Shown here: piece after piece, positions 38,201-51,537 of the stretch
How positions within the stretch are numbered: the first letter of the stretch is position 1
How the letters are laid out: the number at the start of each line of letters is the position of its first letter
Assembly (NCBI RefSeq): GCF_000004075.3
Contig: NC_026661.2
Span: 806,001-870,000, forward strand
DNA: 64,000 nt
Direction of reading: 5' to 3'
From: Cucumis sativus
Taxonomy: Eukaryota > Streptophyta > Magnoliopsida > Cucurbitales > Cucurbitaceae
Notes under the pieces: generated by a model
Databases searched by the model: none
The model's input: only the letters and a program-made list of their open reading frames with translations
What the model was told of the DNA's origin: nothing
Position numbers and translations under genes: made by a program

Positions 38201-39434
38201 TCTAGCTTATCAAATTGACCTATGTGAAAGATTCTCTTGGCAATGGTGTGGTTTGCATGCTAAGTCTACCACACTCGCTAACATGGCTAAGTATATGGAG
38301 TGTTTAGTTCACCTAATCGTACAAAAGTAAGGTAAGAATTTTTTTAACACTTGCATTAATTTCTTCTGTTTGGGGTTGTTTGAGGCTACTTATAGTACTC
38401 TCTCTCTCACTCCTTCCAAACCTCGGTGATGCAAAAGTTGTTTACGACACTTGAAGATCCAAAGTATCAAGTTGAGCACAACTCAATAATTTTCTCGATT
38501 GATATGTATTCATATACTCAGTAGTTCGGCGGCCTAGATCTCGAGGCTTCAATGACTTTTTCCTTTTTGGATGTGGGTTTTTCCATGTCCTGCGCCTCCT
38601 AGTTTTTCTTTCACTTTCACTGATCCATGTGGGTTTACTGCTTTTATTGTCTATTTGTTTTGTTTTGAAATGAAATCTCCCATGTTTATCTAATATTATT
38701 ATATCATAGCATATGATGAAACAATGCTGAGTAATTCTTCGGTAATAACAGTAGAAAGAAATACAACCCAAGAATATTGGTGGAATGATAGAAACACCAT
38801 TCCCCTTTAGCTTGAAGTACCAAACTACCATTACTATATTAGTTTAGCAAATAGCATTTCTGATGTCTCTCTCAAGATGATGAGTTAAAAATATTTGAAC
38901 ATCTTTTGTTTAAATTATAACTGTATTATTCTTTCTAAAAAAATTAAGTCAATTAGGTTGAAATAGATATCGTTCGTGGATTGGGCACCACTAAAATATG
39001 CTCCAAGTTACCTTCAAAATAGTCAAATGGGAATTTATAATAGAAGTAGAACTAAACGAAACATTTTCCTCAACTTGAAAGGTAATTTTGTTGGTTTCTT
39101 TGGGCAAAAATATGAGAATTATAATTTGTCCAACATAAAAGGTTTGAAAGTGTCTTAGTTAGACTCACTTCGAGCTTGAGTGTACCAACTCTAGTTAAAT
39201 TCTCTTATTATGTTTTCTAGGTTTGAGAGTCTGAAAAGAGTGTGTGAATAGTACTTTCAGTGCTTTTATAATTGAGATCAATTGTTTTGTGTGATTATAC
39301 AAATTTTTCACATAGTGGATTTCTTTAGGTGGATTGTGGTTTTTCTTCCAATTAGGAGTTTCTCCACGTAAATTTCTCTATTGTTTTTTATCTCCTTATT
39401 TCCCTGTTATAGAAGTGATGATTTTTTTCCCAAC

Positions 39435-40570
39435 AAGTGGTGGTATAAGAGCGCCAGGTTTGTGTATATAGCTTCTTGAATTTTCTAAATATGTTCTATG
39501 GTTGCAATAGTGCTTGATCTTTCATGTTAGAAAATAATTTTTGAAGTGAGTTACGGCGATATTGCCTATAGTGTGTATTGCTCACTATTTCTTATTTTGG
39601 TAGGAAGAAAAACAAACATGTCAAGTTTTATGAGTTAAGTAAAGTTTAATGGGGAGAAATTTGATGGAATAATCAACCTTTGGCTTATAGCAAGTTCAAG
39701 TTAAGAATGTGCTAATACAAAGGGGGATTATACAATGCCTTGAAGGAAGACCATACAATAGTACTTCCAACAAATGATGGTAGTCCATGAGATCAGTCTA
39801 GTGGTGATTCCAGTGAAGTGTTCTAAGACCTCCAACATGAAAGATAAAGATTGGAAGGAAATTAAATGGATTTGAGAGCGCTACAAGTGCAATCAAACTA
39901 AATTTTGTTAAAAAAATTTTTGCAAGCGTGCAAAGATCTCTAGGAGAAGCTTGAAGCATTGTATTAGACAAAAAAAAAAAAAGCATATCCAATCGATATA
40001 TTGTATCTGAAGCAGCAGCTTCACACATTGTGAATGGTGGAAAATACAAAAATATTAAATTACTTGACTAATCTCAATGACATCGTTTTTGAGCTAGAGG
40101 TGATAAAAGTAAAGATAGATTAAGTTGATCAAGATAAGACACTCCGATCCCAACACTTCTGATCACTTCCTTCTTCTTTTGTACATGAAGCCAATGTTGA
40201 TATATAAGAAGAAAACTTTAGTTTTTACTAATGTTACTGGTAAACTTTTTCTAGATGAAAAAGCAGATTGAAGAGTTAGCTAGGGGCATACTTCATGAGA
40301 GGATTCGATATTGGTAACTAACAAAGAAGAAGAAAGAGTTCGCACAGAAAAAGGTTTACTAAAAATGTGGACAGTTTGAATATATGATAATAAGAAAAAC
40401 GATTCTCCTAACAAAGCAAGTTTGTCAAAAGGCTCTCAGCAAGTTAGATGCTAATATTATCTCCGTTATTAAAGAAGATGACAATCTCTTCCATTGAAAC
40501 AAGACAATATTCATCCTGGTGGCATATGCAAATTCATGGTTGTGCATGATGTGCCATTAAATTTTGATTA
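39435..40570 (+). pseudogene. Degenerate Ty1-copia element: LTR end, primer-binding site and gag
   Basis: An LTR end (TTTTTTTCCCAACA, to 39435) is followed by AGTGGTGGTATAAGAGCG, close to the initiator-tRNA-Met primer-binding site TGGTATCAGAGC. A gag-like region starts with ATG at 39618. Read with frame changes it shows KFNGEKFDG, then KDWKEI, LWEKL-like and SNRIYLKQQLHT-like stretches, and a zinc-knuckle-like CGQFGYM near 40365. Stops and shifts abound. No polymerase region is seen after about 40570, and the 5' edge of the LTR (perhaps near 38950) could not be fixed. Confidence 0.65.
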
Positions 40571-41152
40571 TTCAATTAGTTTAATGTTTTATCCTTACAA
40601 CTAATAAAATTCAAGCCTTTATGTTTTATACATTCTCAAATTTTAAAATTTTCAAAATTATTCTTCTGGTTTATTAATCTCATGAGTTATTTGCATTTTT
40701 TATTTCAAAATAACATATCATCAAAATTAAATTTACCTTACAAAGTCAACAAAAACTTAACTTAACTAACATCAATATTAATTGAGGATAAAAAAGTTTA
40801 TGGTTCAAATCTCTCACCCTATTTATATTTTTAAAAAAATTAATTGACTTCCTTGTTATCATTGGATACAATATAGAATTCAAAGATTTACGGAAAAAAA
40901 GAACTTTTCAAAAGCATAATTAAACACAAATAAAAATTAAAAAATATAATGGTAATTTAATCTTCCAAAAAGTAGAGGGAATATTCAGACTCTCTCAACC
41001 TTTTTATTTGTAGTCTACATAACATAATATTTTCCAAAACAGTAATGATTAACTGTTTAAGACTTCAAGAATTAAGGAAAAACAAAATAATAATAATAAC
41101 AATAAACAAAGACATTGCTGTAAGCCTGTAAAGACCAATGACCTTGTCACCT

Positions 41153-44100
41153 TCATCTCTTTAGAGCCCTCATTTTGGAGTACAGTCTTTTGGTTCTAAA
41201 GGCCAAAAATGAGTCCATGGCAAACCCTATCGCACATGAACAAGCCATTACAACAAACACAAGCCTATAACAATGCGCACCCACGCACGTATTGCCGCCC
41301 GTCTTCGTCGTTGTTGCCTCCATGTCATAGAGTATCCCGGCCAAGAGCCCTGAGAAGAGGAACGAACCAAGAGGGAGGTTGAGGATTAGAACGTTGTAGA
41401 TCATGCCGTAGTTCTTGAGACCAAAGACTTCAGAGGCCATCGGGACGGTGATGGCGAGACGGACACCGTAGCAAATACCGACTACGATGGAGCCAATGTA
41501 TAAGGAACCGGGGATGGCAATGGCTAAGAGAATGTAGCCAAGTGCCATTAGAATTTGGGAAGCTGCATTCCATAGTGGCCTTGGCATTCCTGCTTTCCTG
41601 TGTGTGTTTGTGTATATGTATACGATCATCGAGTGCCCAAAATAATATTCTTCAAAAAAAAGAAAAAAAGAAACAAAGAAAAATCTAACAAAATATTTAA
41701 CTTTTCTTTGTTAAATGAAAATTTTTTTGTTATTGAGACAAACAGAAACATTTTCTTTCTTTAATTTTGAAAATATAAGCTTATGAAACACATCTTGATC
41801 ATGTCATCTAACCATGTGTTTTCAAAATCCATGTCAAATTTTAAAAAATGAGCTTTAGTTTTTAAAACTTGATTAAGAACTTTAAATGTTAAATTATGAA
41901 CATAATAAAAATGAAAACAAATATATTTAAAAAAATTAATAGAATATTGAGCAAGATTGTATCTATTGGAACACTCTCGTTCAATCAAACATTTGAATTT
42001 GAATTTGAATTCAGATACAAAATCTAAAAAACAAACATCCAATAAAGTTACAAATATATCAGATAAAAAACCATCTTCCATATTGACAAAAAAAAGTCAT
42101 TAAAAGTCTAGTCAACAGAAAACTCGTATTCTATTGTATATTTTAACTTTACGAGTTCAATCAATATAAATTTTGTTTAAAAATTGTTTTTAAATTTTAG
42201 GTTCCAAATAACTAAATTTCTTAAATACATTTTTAATATATTTTCAATGCATTAACATCTTAAAAATACTTCTGTTACGTTAAAATGTGTTATATATAAT
42301 ATATTTTATAAAAAAAAATTCAAAAGTAAAATATTTGACAAAATATTTAACATTAAATAGTTACTCAATTTTTTCTAGTTTTAAAAAAGCTCCTATATTA
42401 TATGAAATTACAAAATAATAATTATGCAAAACTTTTGACATAAAAACTTTAAATTAATTAATAATAATTTATATTCAAAGAAGTATTAAGCGATCCACCA
42501 GCTAATTTTCTCATATGCAAATTTATTTTTGGTAATTTCACTCGAACTTGACATCAACCAAAATTTCTTTGTTATTTGTTTTTATATTTTTTTTAAAGTT
42601 TGAGTCAATACTAGATATTTTGGCTAAAAAAATGGACTTTCCATACAAATTTTACCAAGATATTTCCCTTGAGATTGCATTTTGGGAGTATTTAAATTAA
42701 AAAAATTAATGGTTTTTTTATTAAAAAAAGTGTGTTTGACCACTACCAAAAATAAATTTGAAAAAACCGAGTATTAAAAAATATGACTTACGATAAACAC
42801 TTAAAACCAATTTTAGAAAAAAAAAATTGAATGTTTAATGGTTAATTTTCCTAAATTATGTGAAACACTCACCTTCAACTATCCTTGACAGCCAACCTTC
42901 AACAATCGTCTCCACCAGTTGTCGTTGACGATAGCCAACAATTATTCCTTGTGAATCTCCGACCATTGTTTTTCACGCAATCATTGACAACAAATTCTTT
43001 TACCATTTTGCCTACATGAACTGCTTATGGCTAACCTTTGATATGATCGCTTTTCGAAAATCATTGCTAACCAAACTTCTAGTGACCGTTTTTTAGAAAT
43101 TGCCATAAAACAACTACCAACTACTATTGAATGTCTCTGTCGAAACTTTGATAATTGTTTCTTTGCTAATGTTTTTCATCAACCTTTGACGGTCAACTTT
43201 CATCTATTGTTTTTTTACGATCACTGTTGCCAACCTTTGCACCAATGCTAACTAATCTATGACAAACATTTTTTTATGTTTGCCACTCAACTTTTAGCAA
43301 ACTTTTTCAACGAATGCAGCTCATCATTTTGTCATTGTTTTTCCACGATCACTTTCCGACAATCATTGCCAACCAACTCTCGATGACACTTTTTATGATC
43401 GTTTTTTGGTAATTGTCTTCAACGCCCCATCAACCACTGTCAATTGTCGTTTGTGAATCTCCGATCATAGCTTTTTTGTTACTATTTTTTCTCTCTCGTT
43501 GATAGTCATTTTTCATGTATTGTTTTTCCACAACAACTATCGACCAACCTCCAACAATTATTTTTTTATGTCAGTTTTCTACCAAATTTTGTCGATGTTC
43601 TTTGGTCAACTGTTGTCGGTCGTTTTCGTTGACCGTTGTTAATCAACTTTCTTCAACTGTTTTTTGAGGTAGCGAACTACCAAGCATGGTCAATCACCAA
43701 TCGTTGTCGGCTAACTTTAGTCGACTATTATTCGAAGATCGTTGTCATCTAACTTTCATCGATTATTGTTTGATGATCGTTATTGGCCAACTTCTGTCGA
43801 CCTTTTTTTATCATCGTTGGCGATCAACTTTCGTCAATCGGTCAATCAACTTTCATGAACCATTTTTTATAATAGTTGTTGTACAACTACCAACAATCAT
43901 TTTTTAGTGCTTGTTGTTGATCAACTTTTGTTGGGTACTGTTTGGTGACCATTGTCAGGCAACTTGTTGATTATTTTTCTGTGATCGTGTTTTGTCGATT
44001 TTCATTGATCGTTTTTGGGACCATCGTCTGCTTACTTTCATCGATTGTTTTTCGATGACCGTTATAATCCAACTTTCGTTAACCGTTGTTTGTTATGTTG

Positions 44101-45919
44101 TCAGCCAACGTTTGTTGACTATTTTTTGTGACAATTGTTGGCCAATTTTCATCCATCATTTTCTCAATATAGTACTTATTAGCCACTTACCATGAGTGTT
44201 TTTTGGTGACTGTTACCAACTAACTTTTGTCAATTTTTGTTCGATGACCATTGTTGTTTAACTTTTGATAACTATTGTTTGTCGACTTCCATCCACTATT
44301 GTTTAACTTTCGTCAACTATTTTATGGTGACCATTACTAGCCAACTACCAACAACCATTCTTCAGTGACGGCTATCAACTGAATTTTGACAATTGTTATC
44401 GTCAATCTCGAGTTATTATTTTATAGTAACCATTACCGGCAACCTCCGTTCACCATTCTTGATAGTCATTAACCAAATTCTATGAAAACCTCCCTGGACA
44501 ATTGATTTATTATAGTTTGAAATTATAAAAATACTTTTGCTATCTAACAAATCAAAGAAATTTTGGCCTAACTACCTTCTTGAAAAGAGAAAAAAAGTTG
44601 GGAAGAACATGTGTTTGTATTTTAAATAGTTTTTGAATTTTATTAAAAAAGAGTATGTGAATCTTTTAAAAACATTTTAATTTGCAAAGTTATTCCAAGC
44701 ATACCTTGAATCATTTACCGGTATTCATACTTACTTGATGAAATGCTCCGATGCCGATCCCGATAGAATCCGGCCAAAAAACCCCCAAATGCTCATCAAC
44801 GATATGAAGATCGAAACGTCGTCATACCCAAGAGCCAATCCAATCTGTCCCATATTGTTCATCACTGCCAATCCCGTACCCACTCCACACAAAAACGACA
44901 CAAACATAATCCAAAATTCAAACGTCTTCATCGCCTCAACAATCGTGTGATCTTCTCCGATCACTGGCTTACCCTCCACTGCATTATCCGCTCCACTCTC
45001 ACCCGCCAATAGCGCCTCTGCAACCTCACCAGACCCACCCTTGTTTTTCAAGAACGAGTGAAGTGGGATTACCAGAGGTGAAACCAGCAAACTCAGCAAA
45101 ACGATGCAGAAGATTCTCGATAGGAATGAGTTGGGATTTGGAATCGAATCAAATACCAAGAGAGTGACGGCAACGGCGACGGAAACGGCGTTGAGTACCC
45201 AGAAGTATTTGAACTCCTCTGTTTCATCATCGGCGGAACGGGGGACTTCACGAAGGAAGAGAATAGCAGCAAGGCAAACGGCGAAGGGGACAAGGGAGAG
45301 AAGGGCGAGAAAAGAAGAGGGATTATCAGAGAAAAGAGCGGAACAAAAATCTGTAAAAATGGCGGTACTGAGAGCGATGTAGCCTTTGAGAATACCAGAA
45401 ACAGTTCCTCTGTTTTTTCGGAAGTTTCTTAAGCAAGTAACAAGCACGCCGGTATTCATCCAAGTCGTGCTATTCCCTCCCATACACAGAAAGATACACA
45501 TCTACACATTTAAAACCAACCCAAATCAACAAAACGCCAGAGAAAATTTCATTTTTGTGTAAGTGAGATTTAGAACAGAGTACCTGCCAGTAAGGGAGGG
45601 GTTTGATTTTTTGACTGACAACGAGCCATTGAGCGCCGTAGCCAATAAGGCCTTCAATGGAGCCGATGAGGAGGAGGAGAGAAGTGGAGAGGCGGTCGGA
45701 GGCGAGGCCGGCGAGGAGACCGAATGCTTTTCCGAGGTCTTTGGCGACGGAGAGATTGTTGAGTTGAAGCTGAGAGAGATTCATGAGGGATTTAAGAGCG
45801 GCGGAGTAGTTAGAGAAGGTGTAGTTGTTACCAGAGATGGATTGGACCCAGATGGCGGTAACTAAGCCGAGCCATTTGAGGGCGGAGGGAGACGGCGGAG
45901 AGCGGCGGAAGCTGTTCAT
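41153..45919 (-). CDS. Nodulin-like/NFD4-type major facilitator superfamily transporter
   Basis: Three exons (minus): 45919-45584, 45501-44735, 41597-41153; phase-true, 515 residues. The N-terminal half is the nodulin-like domain (WLGLVTAIWVQSISGNNYTF, then YWQMCIFLCMGGNSTTWMNT and CLRNFRKNRGTVSGILKGY), the C-terminal half the second MFS bundle (EFWIMFVSFLCGVGTGLAVM, NNMGQIGLALGY, ending in a cytosolic SKMRALKR). About 12 membrane helices are expected. Proteins of this type include NUCLEAR FUSION DEFECTIVE 4, required for karyogamy, and many members whose substrate is unknown. The second intron (44734-41598, 3137 bases) is long and carries the 38-bp repeats; the first is 82 bases. The donor of exon 2 (ATCAA|GTAAGT) restores the Lys codon with exon 3, giving HFIKKAGMPRP as in relatives. 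Transported substrate not determined. Confidence 0.92.
42880..44490. repeat. Degenerate 38-bp minisatellite in intron 2 of the NFD4-like gene
   Basis: About 1.6 kb of head-to-tail units near 38 bp. On the plus strand a unit reads roughly GTTGTCGGCCAACTTTCGTC followed by GACYRTTTTTTGATGATC. Units such as 43702-43739 and 43740-43777 are both exactly 38 bases and about three-quarters identical; edges of the array are more diverged and shorter. About 40 units fit. The period is not a multiple of three, and stops interrupt every frame, so coding is unlikely. Confidence 0.85.
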
Positions 45920-47737
45920 TGAAATTGGAAAAGGGAGGGAAAAAGTAGAGAAGGCAGTTTGTTGTTTGGGAAATCGTGGAAAGCAAAGCGTTTAAAATGG
46001 AGGGAAGTTACACGTGTAAGTTTAAGTATTAGCATGTGATTACACGTGGGAACATTAATACTCAAATTCTTAAATTAATGTGTTGATAAATTTTTGAAAA
46101 TTTGTCTAATAAGTTATCTCTTCAACTAATGGTACCACTAAGTTTTATTGTATAACTTTTCAAATTAATGTTATTCAAACTAAGTTTCTCTTATAAATTG
46201 TTGTTACATGATAAAAAATTTAATAATTTTGGAACTCTTAATAAAAATAGTGTTGTTATTCAACTTTTACTTTTACTAAAAAAACCATATTAAAAATAAA
46301 ATGCTACCTAATCATATTTTTAATATATCGTACATATCACTATAAATATGGAGGAGTGTTCCTTCATAGAGATTATAATACATTACATTTCTTATTGGTA
46401 CATTTCAAAAATTTTAAGTTGGAAATAAATTATAGCTTGAATATAATTTTTACTAGCTCAATTAAGACTTATCCCACAATTTATTAAGTTTCTTATTTAT
46501 TGATAGTTCCGACATATTTTGGTTGTCATACACTTTATATCTAGAGTTTACCTAATTAATAATAATGTTGAAGACTAAAGATCGAGCATGAAGAATTCAT
46601 TCCAGCTCCTTAAGGTACAATGTTGAGAATGATTTGAATTCGATTTTAAAAAGTAATTCTAATGTAGATTATAATTTTTTTTAATATCTATTTTATTTAA
46701 TGAATGGAAGTGCGATTTGAAATCATCTCTCATATATCACTCTCAAATATATACTTTAATAAGAATCAAACGAAACAACAAAAGTAGATTATATATGGTT
46801 GGTTTTGAGAATAAATTAAAAGGAATATTATTCAAAATTTTAGATATTTTTCCTTCAAATATAATCTCTTTTGTTTTTATTTCTTCCTTCAAAATTTCAT
46901 TCTTAGAGTTTATTTTTTCATTCTTTTTGTGTTTGGCATATTTAAGTGCATTCAGCCCTAAACCATCCTTTCAAGCCATGATATTTATAATTTGTTAATT
47001 TATTTTTTCTCAAATGAACAATATCGTTATTTTTAAAAAAGTGATACAATTTGAAATAAAATACAAGAAATGGTACCTATTTTGACAAATTTATATATTT
47101 TCAATGAACTTAATTCATGAAAGAATTCAATATATATATGTATGTGTATGGTTCATATATACACTTTGTGACTCATCTTTTATATCTTCTAAATGAAATT
47201 AAACACGGAATTAACAATAATATCAACATCCATCCAACAAATCATGAATACTTTGTATGAAAATTAAATTGACATACCAAAACTAATTTAACCTACCTCC
47301 TCTAATTTGCATACTTTCTTTTTGAAATTATTAGTATTAGGCTAGAATAATTATTTTAAATGGCATAAGTCTATCAATATCTAATCGTATTTTTTATTGG
47401 AAGAATGTAAAATTTTATTGTATTTTTATTCATTAGGCTATATTTGAAAATGCTCCTAAAAACTAGTCGGTTGAATATTTATTTAATAAATTGTAAGTAA
47501 AAGTATCATTTTGTCAAAGTTTGTTTAATTTTATTTTCTATATTTTTAATGGTTCGATTTTAATCACTTTACTTTCAATAAATCTTAAATTTAATCTCTC
47601 AAAATTAAGTAATCGTAAAAAAGAAAAAGCACATTGAATCGATAGTTGTAATTAGTATTACAACAACATTTACACTTGCAAAAATTAAGCTTCCAAAGTA
47701 TACAAGTATTAAAATTGAACTCCCAAACTTAAAATGG

Positions 47738-47758
47738 TTTAGGGTTTAGAGTTTAGGG
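47738..47758 (+). repeat. Interstitial telomere-like repeat
   Basis: Three TTTAGGG-type units, the second mutated to TTTAGAG. Too short for a telomere remnant; such telo-box-like pieces occur in many plant promoters and repair scars. Confidence 0.6.
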
Positions 47759-49579
47759 AATCTTCAAACTTCTACCATTATTACATGTTATATAATTATG
47801 TTGGTCTGACATCCAAATCAAAATCTGTTTAAGTTTGAGTGATAATCTTTTTTTAATTTAAAATTTAAAATATATAATTGTAACTATTACCGTACATTAA
47901 CGTGGTTATCAAATTTTCGAAAGGAAAACTATTTTGGAAAACAACTTTCTATTTTAACTATTTTCGGAAATTGTGTATGGAGAATAAGAAGTCATCTTTT
48001 GTAAACAACACAATAAAAAGATGAAAAGATGTTATTATTCTAAGACAAAAACATCACATCTTTTTTGGAAGAATTTTATTGTAAGGAAGGATAGAAAGTT
48101 GTTTTGAATTAAATTTCCATCTTTAGCAGTTGATTGATATTGAAGGAGTCAAGGAGGGGTTAATAATGGTTTGAAAAACAAAATAAAAACCAAAATCACA
48201 TTTAAAAACCAAAATTAAACGCTGACAACTCTTTACTTCTCATTATTTCACTCATTAAGACATGAACTTTTCTTGTTTGATTATGGACTTTGCTTAATAC
48301 ATTCTCTATTGCCACTGGCGGAGGCACGTAGGGGTTAGGGCACGTGCTCCTAATCAACTCAAGTATTTTAAATATAAATTTAAGTATGCTTTAAAAATAT
48401 AAATTTAACTTGTTTGGTTTTTTTTGGAAAATTAAACTAATAAATAATACTTTCCGTCTAATGATTTAAAAAACTAAACTAATTTTTGGAAGCTAAGAAA
48501 AAAAAGTTGTTCTTTTTAAAATTTAGTCAAGAATTCAATTAATGTATCTAAGAAGTATGCAAGTGATTGCAAGATATAAAGGAAAGGTTTATATTTTATT
48601 TTGATTCTCAACATTATATCTTGTTATATATATTTTTGTTTTTAAATTTTTAAAAGCGTTTGTTTTACTCCCTAAACATTTTAAAAGAGTTTAATTTGAT
48701 TTTTTCTATTAGTAACTGTTTAGTAGAATGAAGGGGTGGCTTTCAATGTTTGAATGACTATGCTTTAGTTCATTGTATTTAATCAAATAAACCCAAAACT
48801 AAATTTGTTCTTATTTTCTTTCTTTCCTAAATTCAACTCTCTCATGTCCCTTTCTTGGCTTCCACACTCTTTATTATTTTTATAAAATTGAAATCCTCAA
48901 CCAAATCAGAGTAAAAAACAGAACTCCTATATTGGTTTTAACATCTACGAGAAGAAATTAATTTAGTTTTGCAACTAATTAAATTAAAAACAACCATATA
49001 GAAAATAAATTCTATAGATTTGTAGATAAATATTTTTTCATTTAATCAATTTAATTAATATGATGAACCCATAATCTAGTCTAATCATTCAAATATAGAA
49101 ATCACATCAACGTTTCATTTAGTATTTCATGGAATCCTAAAGATAAGAACCAAACTAAGCTATTTTTAAAAGTTAGAGACTAAAACAGACATTTTAAAAA
49201 GTTTAGAAATCGAAATGAAAACAAGATACAACTTAGAAATTAAGATAAGATTTAAATCTAGGAGAGTATATGCTTAATTTAAAAGAGAAACAAAAGTTAA
49301 CAAATAGTTATCAATCTAAGTTTTAATATTTTATATAATTAATGAATTTAAAAATTCGAAAAATAGAATGGTTATAGACTTTGAAGATTTATAGTCCATG
49401 GGCCTTTAGGCCCTCATCATTTGGGCCTGCGTCATAAAATAATTTTTGTTGGTATAAAAATGGAAGAAATAACCGTGAATGATTTAGTATAAAAATATTA
49501 AGAATTTTGGTAAAATAATCTATGTCGTTCAGATAGGACTTAGAATCCACATGTACGTTATTTCATTGTATTAAATGCT

Positions 49580-49655
49580 GGGATGGAGATTTGAACCCAA
49601 AACCTCTTATCCATGGGAACATACAAGTGTCAGTTGAATTAAGTTAATGTTAACA
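49580..49655 (-). mobile_element. SINE-like relic
   Basis: On the minus strand TTAACTTAATTCAACTGACA (about 49648-49629) resembles an A box region and GGGTTCAAATCTCC (49598-49585) a B box, with 30 bases between. This is the tRNA-like head of a plant SINE; body and tail were not delimited. Confidence 0.45.
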
Positions 49656-50984
49656 ATTTTGGTATTTTTTAAAAGTAAAACTCATAATTTGCTATTCTTT
49701 TTTACCGTCCAAAATTGAAACTGTTTCCTATCAGCATTCAAATAAACAAAAATCCAATCACTAGAATTATAAATTTTTAGACAAAATACTTTTATTCTAG
49801 TAGGTATCTATTTGATGACTCAAATTTTATAACGAATATTTTTAGTCCTTGAAATTTAAACAATGATTCTAAAGAATCTCTAGGTCCATTTGAGAGTTAG
49901 TTGATTTAACTGTTTGTTGATTATGTCGTTAAATGATGATGTGAAATGTGTAGCTTGTCAATTTTTATTTTAAAATTATATTTTATTAAGTTAAAATGTT
50001 AGATGGTTTGAAAAGGTAAAGAATAGAAAGAAAAAAAGGAAAGAGAGAAAGAAACAAATCTCTTATGATTTTTGTATCCTTATCCAGACTCCCAATCAAC
50101 AAAAGTCTTTTACCTTTCATAACATTGCTCTTGGACGTGAACTTCTAGTCGCTCGAGCAACAACATGCAACCATGTATACCTCTAGACCCACAACAACAA
50201 GATTTTTATTCGTGTACTCGAAATTCGATTTTTTCGTTCTTTTCTTTTTCATTTTTTAAACTTGTTTAGAATTGATTGATAAACAACCCTAACTCTTTTA
50301 ACTTTGTTTTCTTTTTCTGGATACTCCCTCCATTTAGAAGTTAAATAGAAACTCACTCACACACAAATTTAATTTCTCAAATCAAAAGAAAAATAGTATG
50401 ATATTGGTGATGAAATTTTCAATGGCATTTTATTGGAAGCATTCTTTTAATAATTCTTTCTCACTTAAAATTTGATTAATTTTAATTTAAATATTTTAAG
50501 GTGGGATGGTTAAATCATATTCAAAGCATAAGATTTAATCCGAAATAAACATAGATAAAAGATGCAATACAATAAAAAGGAAATGAACGTTTAAATTTAC
50601 AATTATTTTTAAAAGGTTCTGTCATAATTGTTTCAAAACATTTTTTCATATATTTTAAATGTAATTTTGGTTTGTATTTATTTAAGGCAGGATACATTTA
50701 ATTAATGTTTTCTTTTATTTTAGAAGACTTTATTTATTTTCTTTTATATTCCTAATTAAAAATTGATAACGAACTCTACATTAAGATTTCAAGTATTTGT
50801 CAAACACACTGAAAAAATGTAAATATACATCCCAAATAACATAGTTTATCTTTTTGTATGTTTATAAATATCATAGAAAAATAAATATATATCGCACATA
50901 TGATTGAGTATATAAGACGATATGTTTTATAAATTTTCTCTTTGCACTTGTCAAATATATTATAGTTTATATTTTAGTAAAATC

Positions 50985-51082
50985 AAAATGCATAATATTA
51001 TGCATTTTCTTATTTTAAAAAAATAGGAAGATATATTTGATATATAGAACATTAATATATCTTCCTATTTTTTTAAAATAAG
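50985..51082. repeat. 24-bp perfect palindrome followed by a perfect 28-bp inverted repeat
   Basis: 50985-51008 reads AAAATGCATAAT then its exact reverse complement. Directly next, 51009-51036 and 51055-51082 are perfect inverted repeats of 28 bases (core AAATAGGAAGATATAT) around an 18-base loop. Perfect arms imply recent origin or conversion. Confidence 0.9.
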
Positions 51083-51274
51083 AACTGCCCTCTTTGTGTA
51101 GTTTATTTTAAAGAAAAACTATCTTGAATGCATGAGTTGAAATCTTCGAGTTAGAGAATCTTATGATCGTAGAAAATTTTGTCTACGTTTCTACCTCCTT
51201 TAGTTGGAGTGTTCTTAAGTAAACTTTATGGACTTGAGTTTCGTTGGATTTCGATCTTAATTAACATTTTAGGT

Positions 51275-51537
51275 GGGTAGTTGCAAATTTAGCAATTAGA
51301 TTAAAAAATAATGATGTATATAGAAACATTTTTAAAAATATGCAAATATAGCAAAACTATCACTAATAGACTTCGTATCGTCTATCAGTGATAAACCAAT
51401 ATTTGTAACATGGTCTATTGGTGATAGACTTATATCATTGATAGAATCTGACAAATTTTGCTATATTTGCAAATTTTTTAAAATGTTAATATATAATTTA
51501 TTATTTTGAATTTAATTGCTAAGTTTGCAACTATCCC
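51275..51537. mobile_element. Foldback MITE with arms of about 100 bases
   Basis: The left arm starts GGGTAGTTGCAAATTTAGCA and the right arm ends as its near reverse complement (GCTAAGTTTGCAACTATCCC); inner parts GCAAATATAGCAAAACTATC and CAAATTTTGCTATATTTGC also pair. The centre has CGTCTATCAGTGATA. No coding capacity. The target duplication was not resolved. Confidence 0.75.

Larger units (their letters stand above)
28802..41152. other. Gene desert between the LAX2-like and the NFD4-like genes
   Basis: About 12 kb, AT-rich, with no intact gene seen. A strongly CT-rich stretch (about 30660-31150) looks like a leader or promoter but no coding frame follows. A (TA)33 run lies at 35178-35243. 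A copia gag relic lies at about 39435-40570. Short A-run and T-run microsatellites are frequent. The short open frames here lack codon bias or family resemblance. I searched by eye for common conserved plant microRNAs and tRNAs and found none. Confidence 0.5.

Noticed and set aside
38442..38831. 129-residue open frame on the minus strand
   Set aside because: No recognisable domain, uneven composition and no splice or promoter context; probably chance within repeat DNA.
46717..46998. 93-residue hydrophobic frame in the gene desert
   Set aside because: AT-driven Phe/Ile/Ser composition, no motif, and no neighbouring gene signals.
47738..47758. Telomere remnant
   Set aside because: Only three imperfect TTTAGGG units; far too short to indicate a fusion or ancient chromosome end.
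49580..49655. Possible tRNA gene on the minus strand (B-box-like GGTTCAAATC)
   Set aside because: No acceptor stem or anticodon arm pairs; a SINE head fits better.
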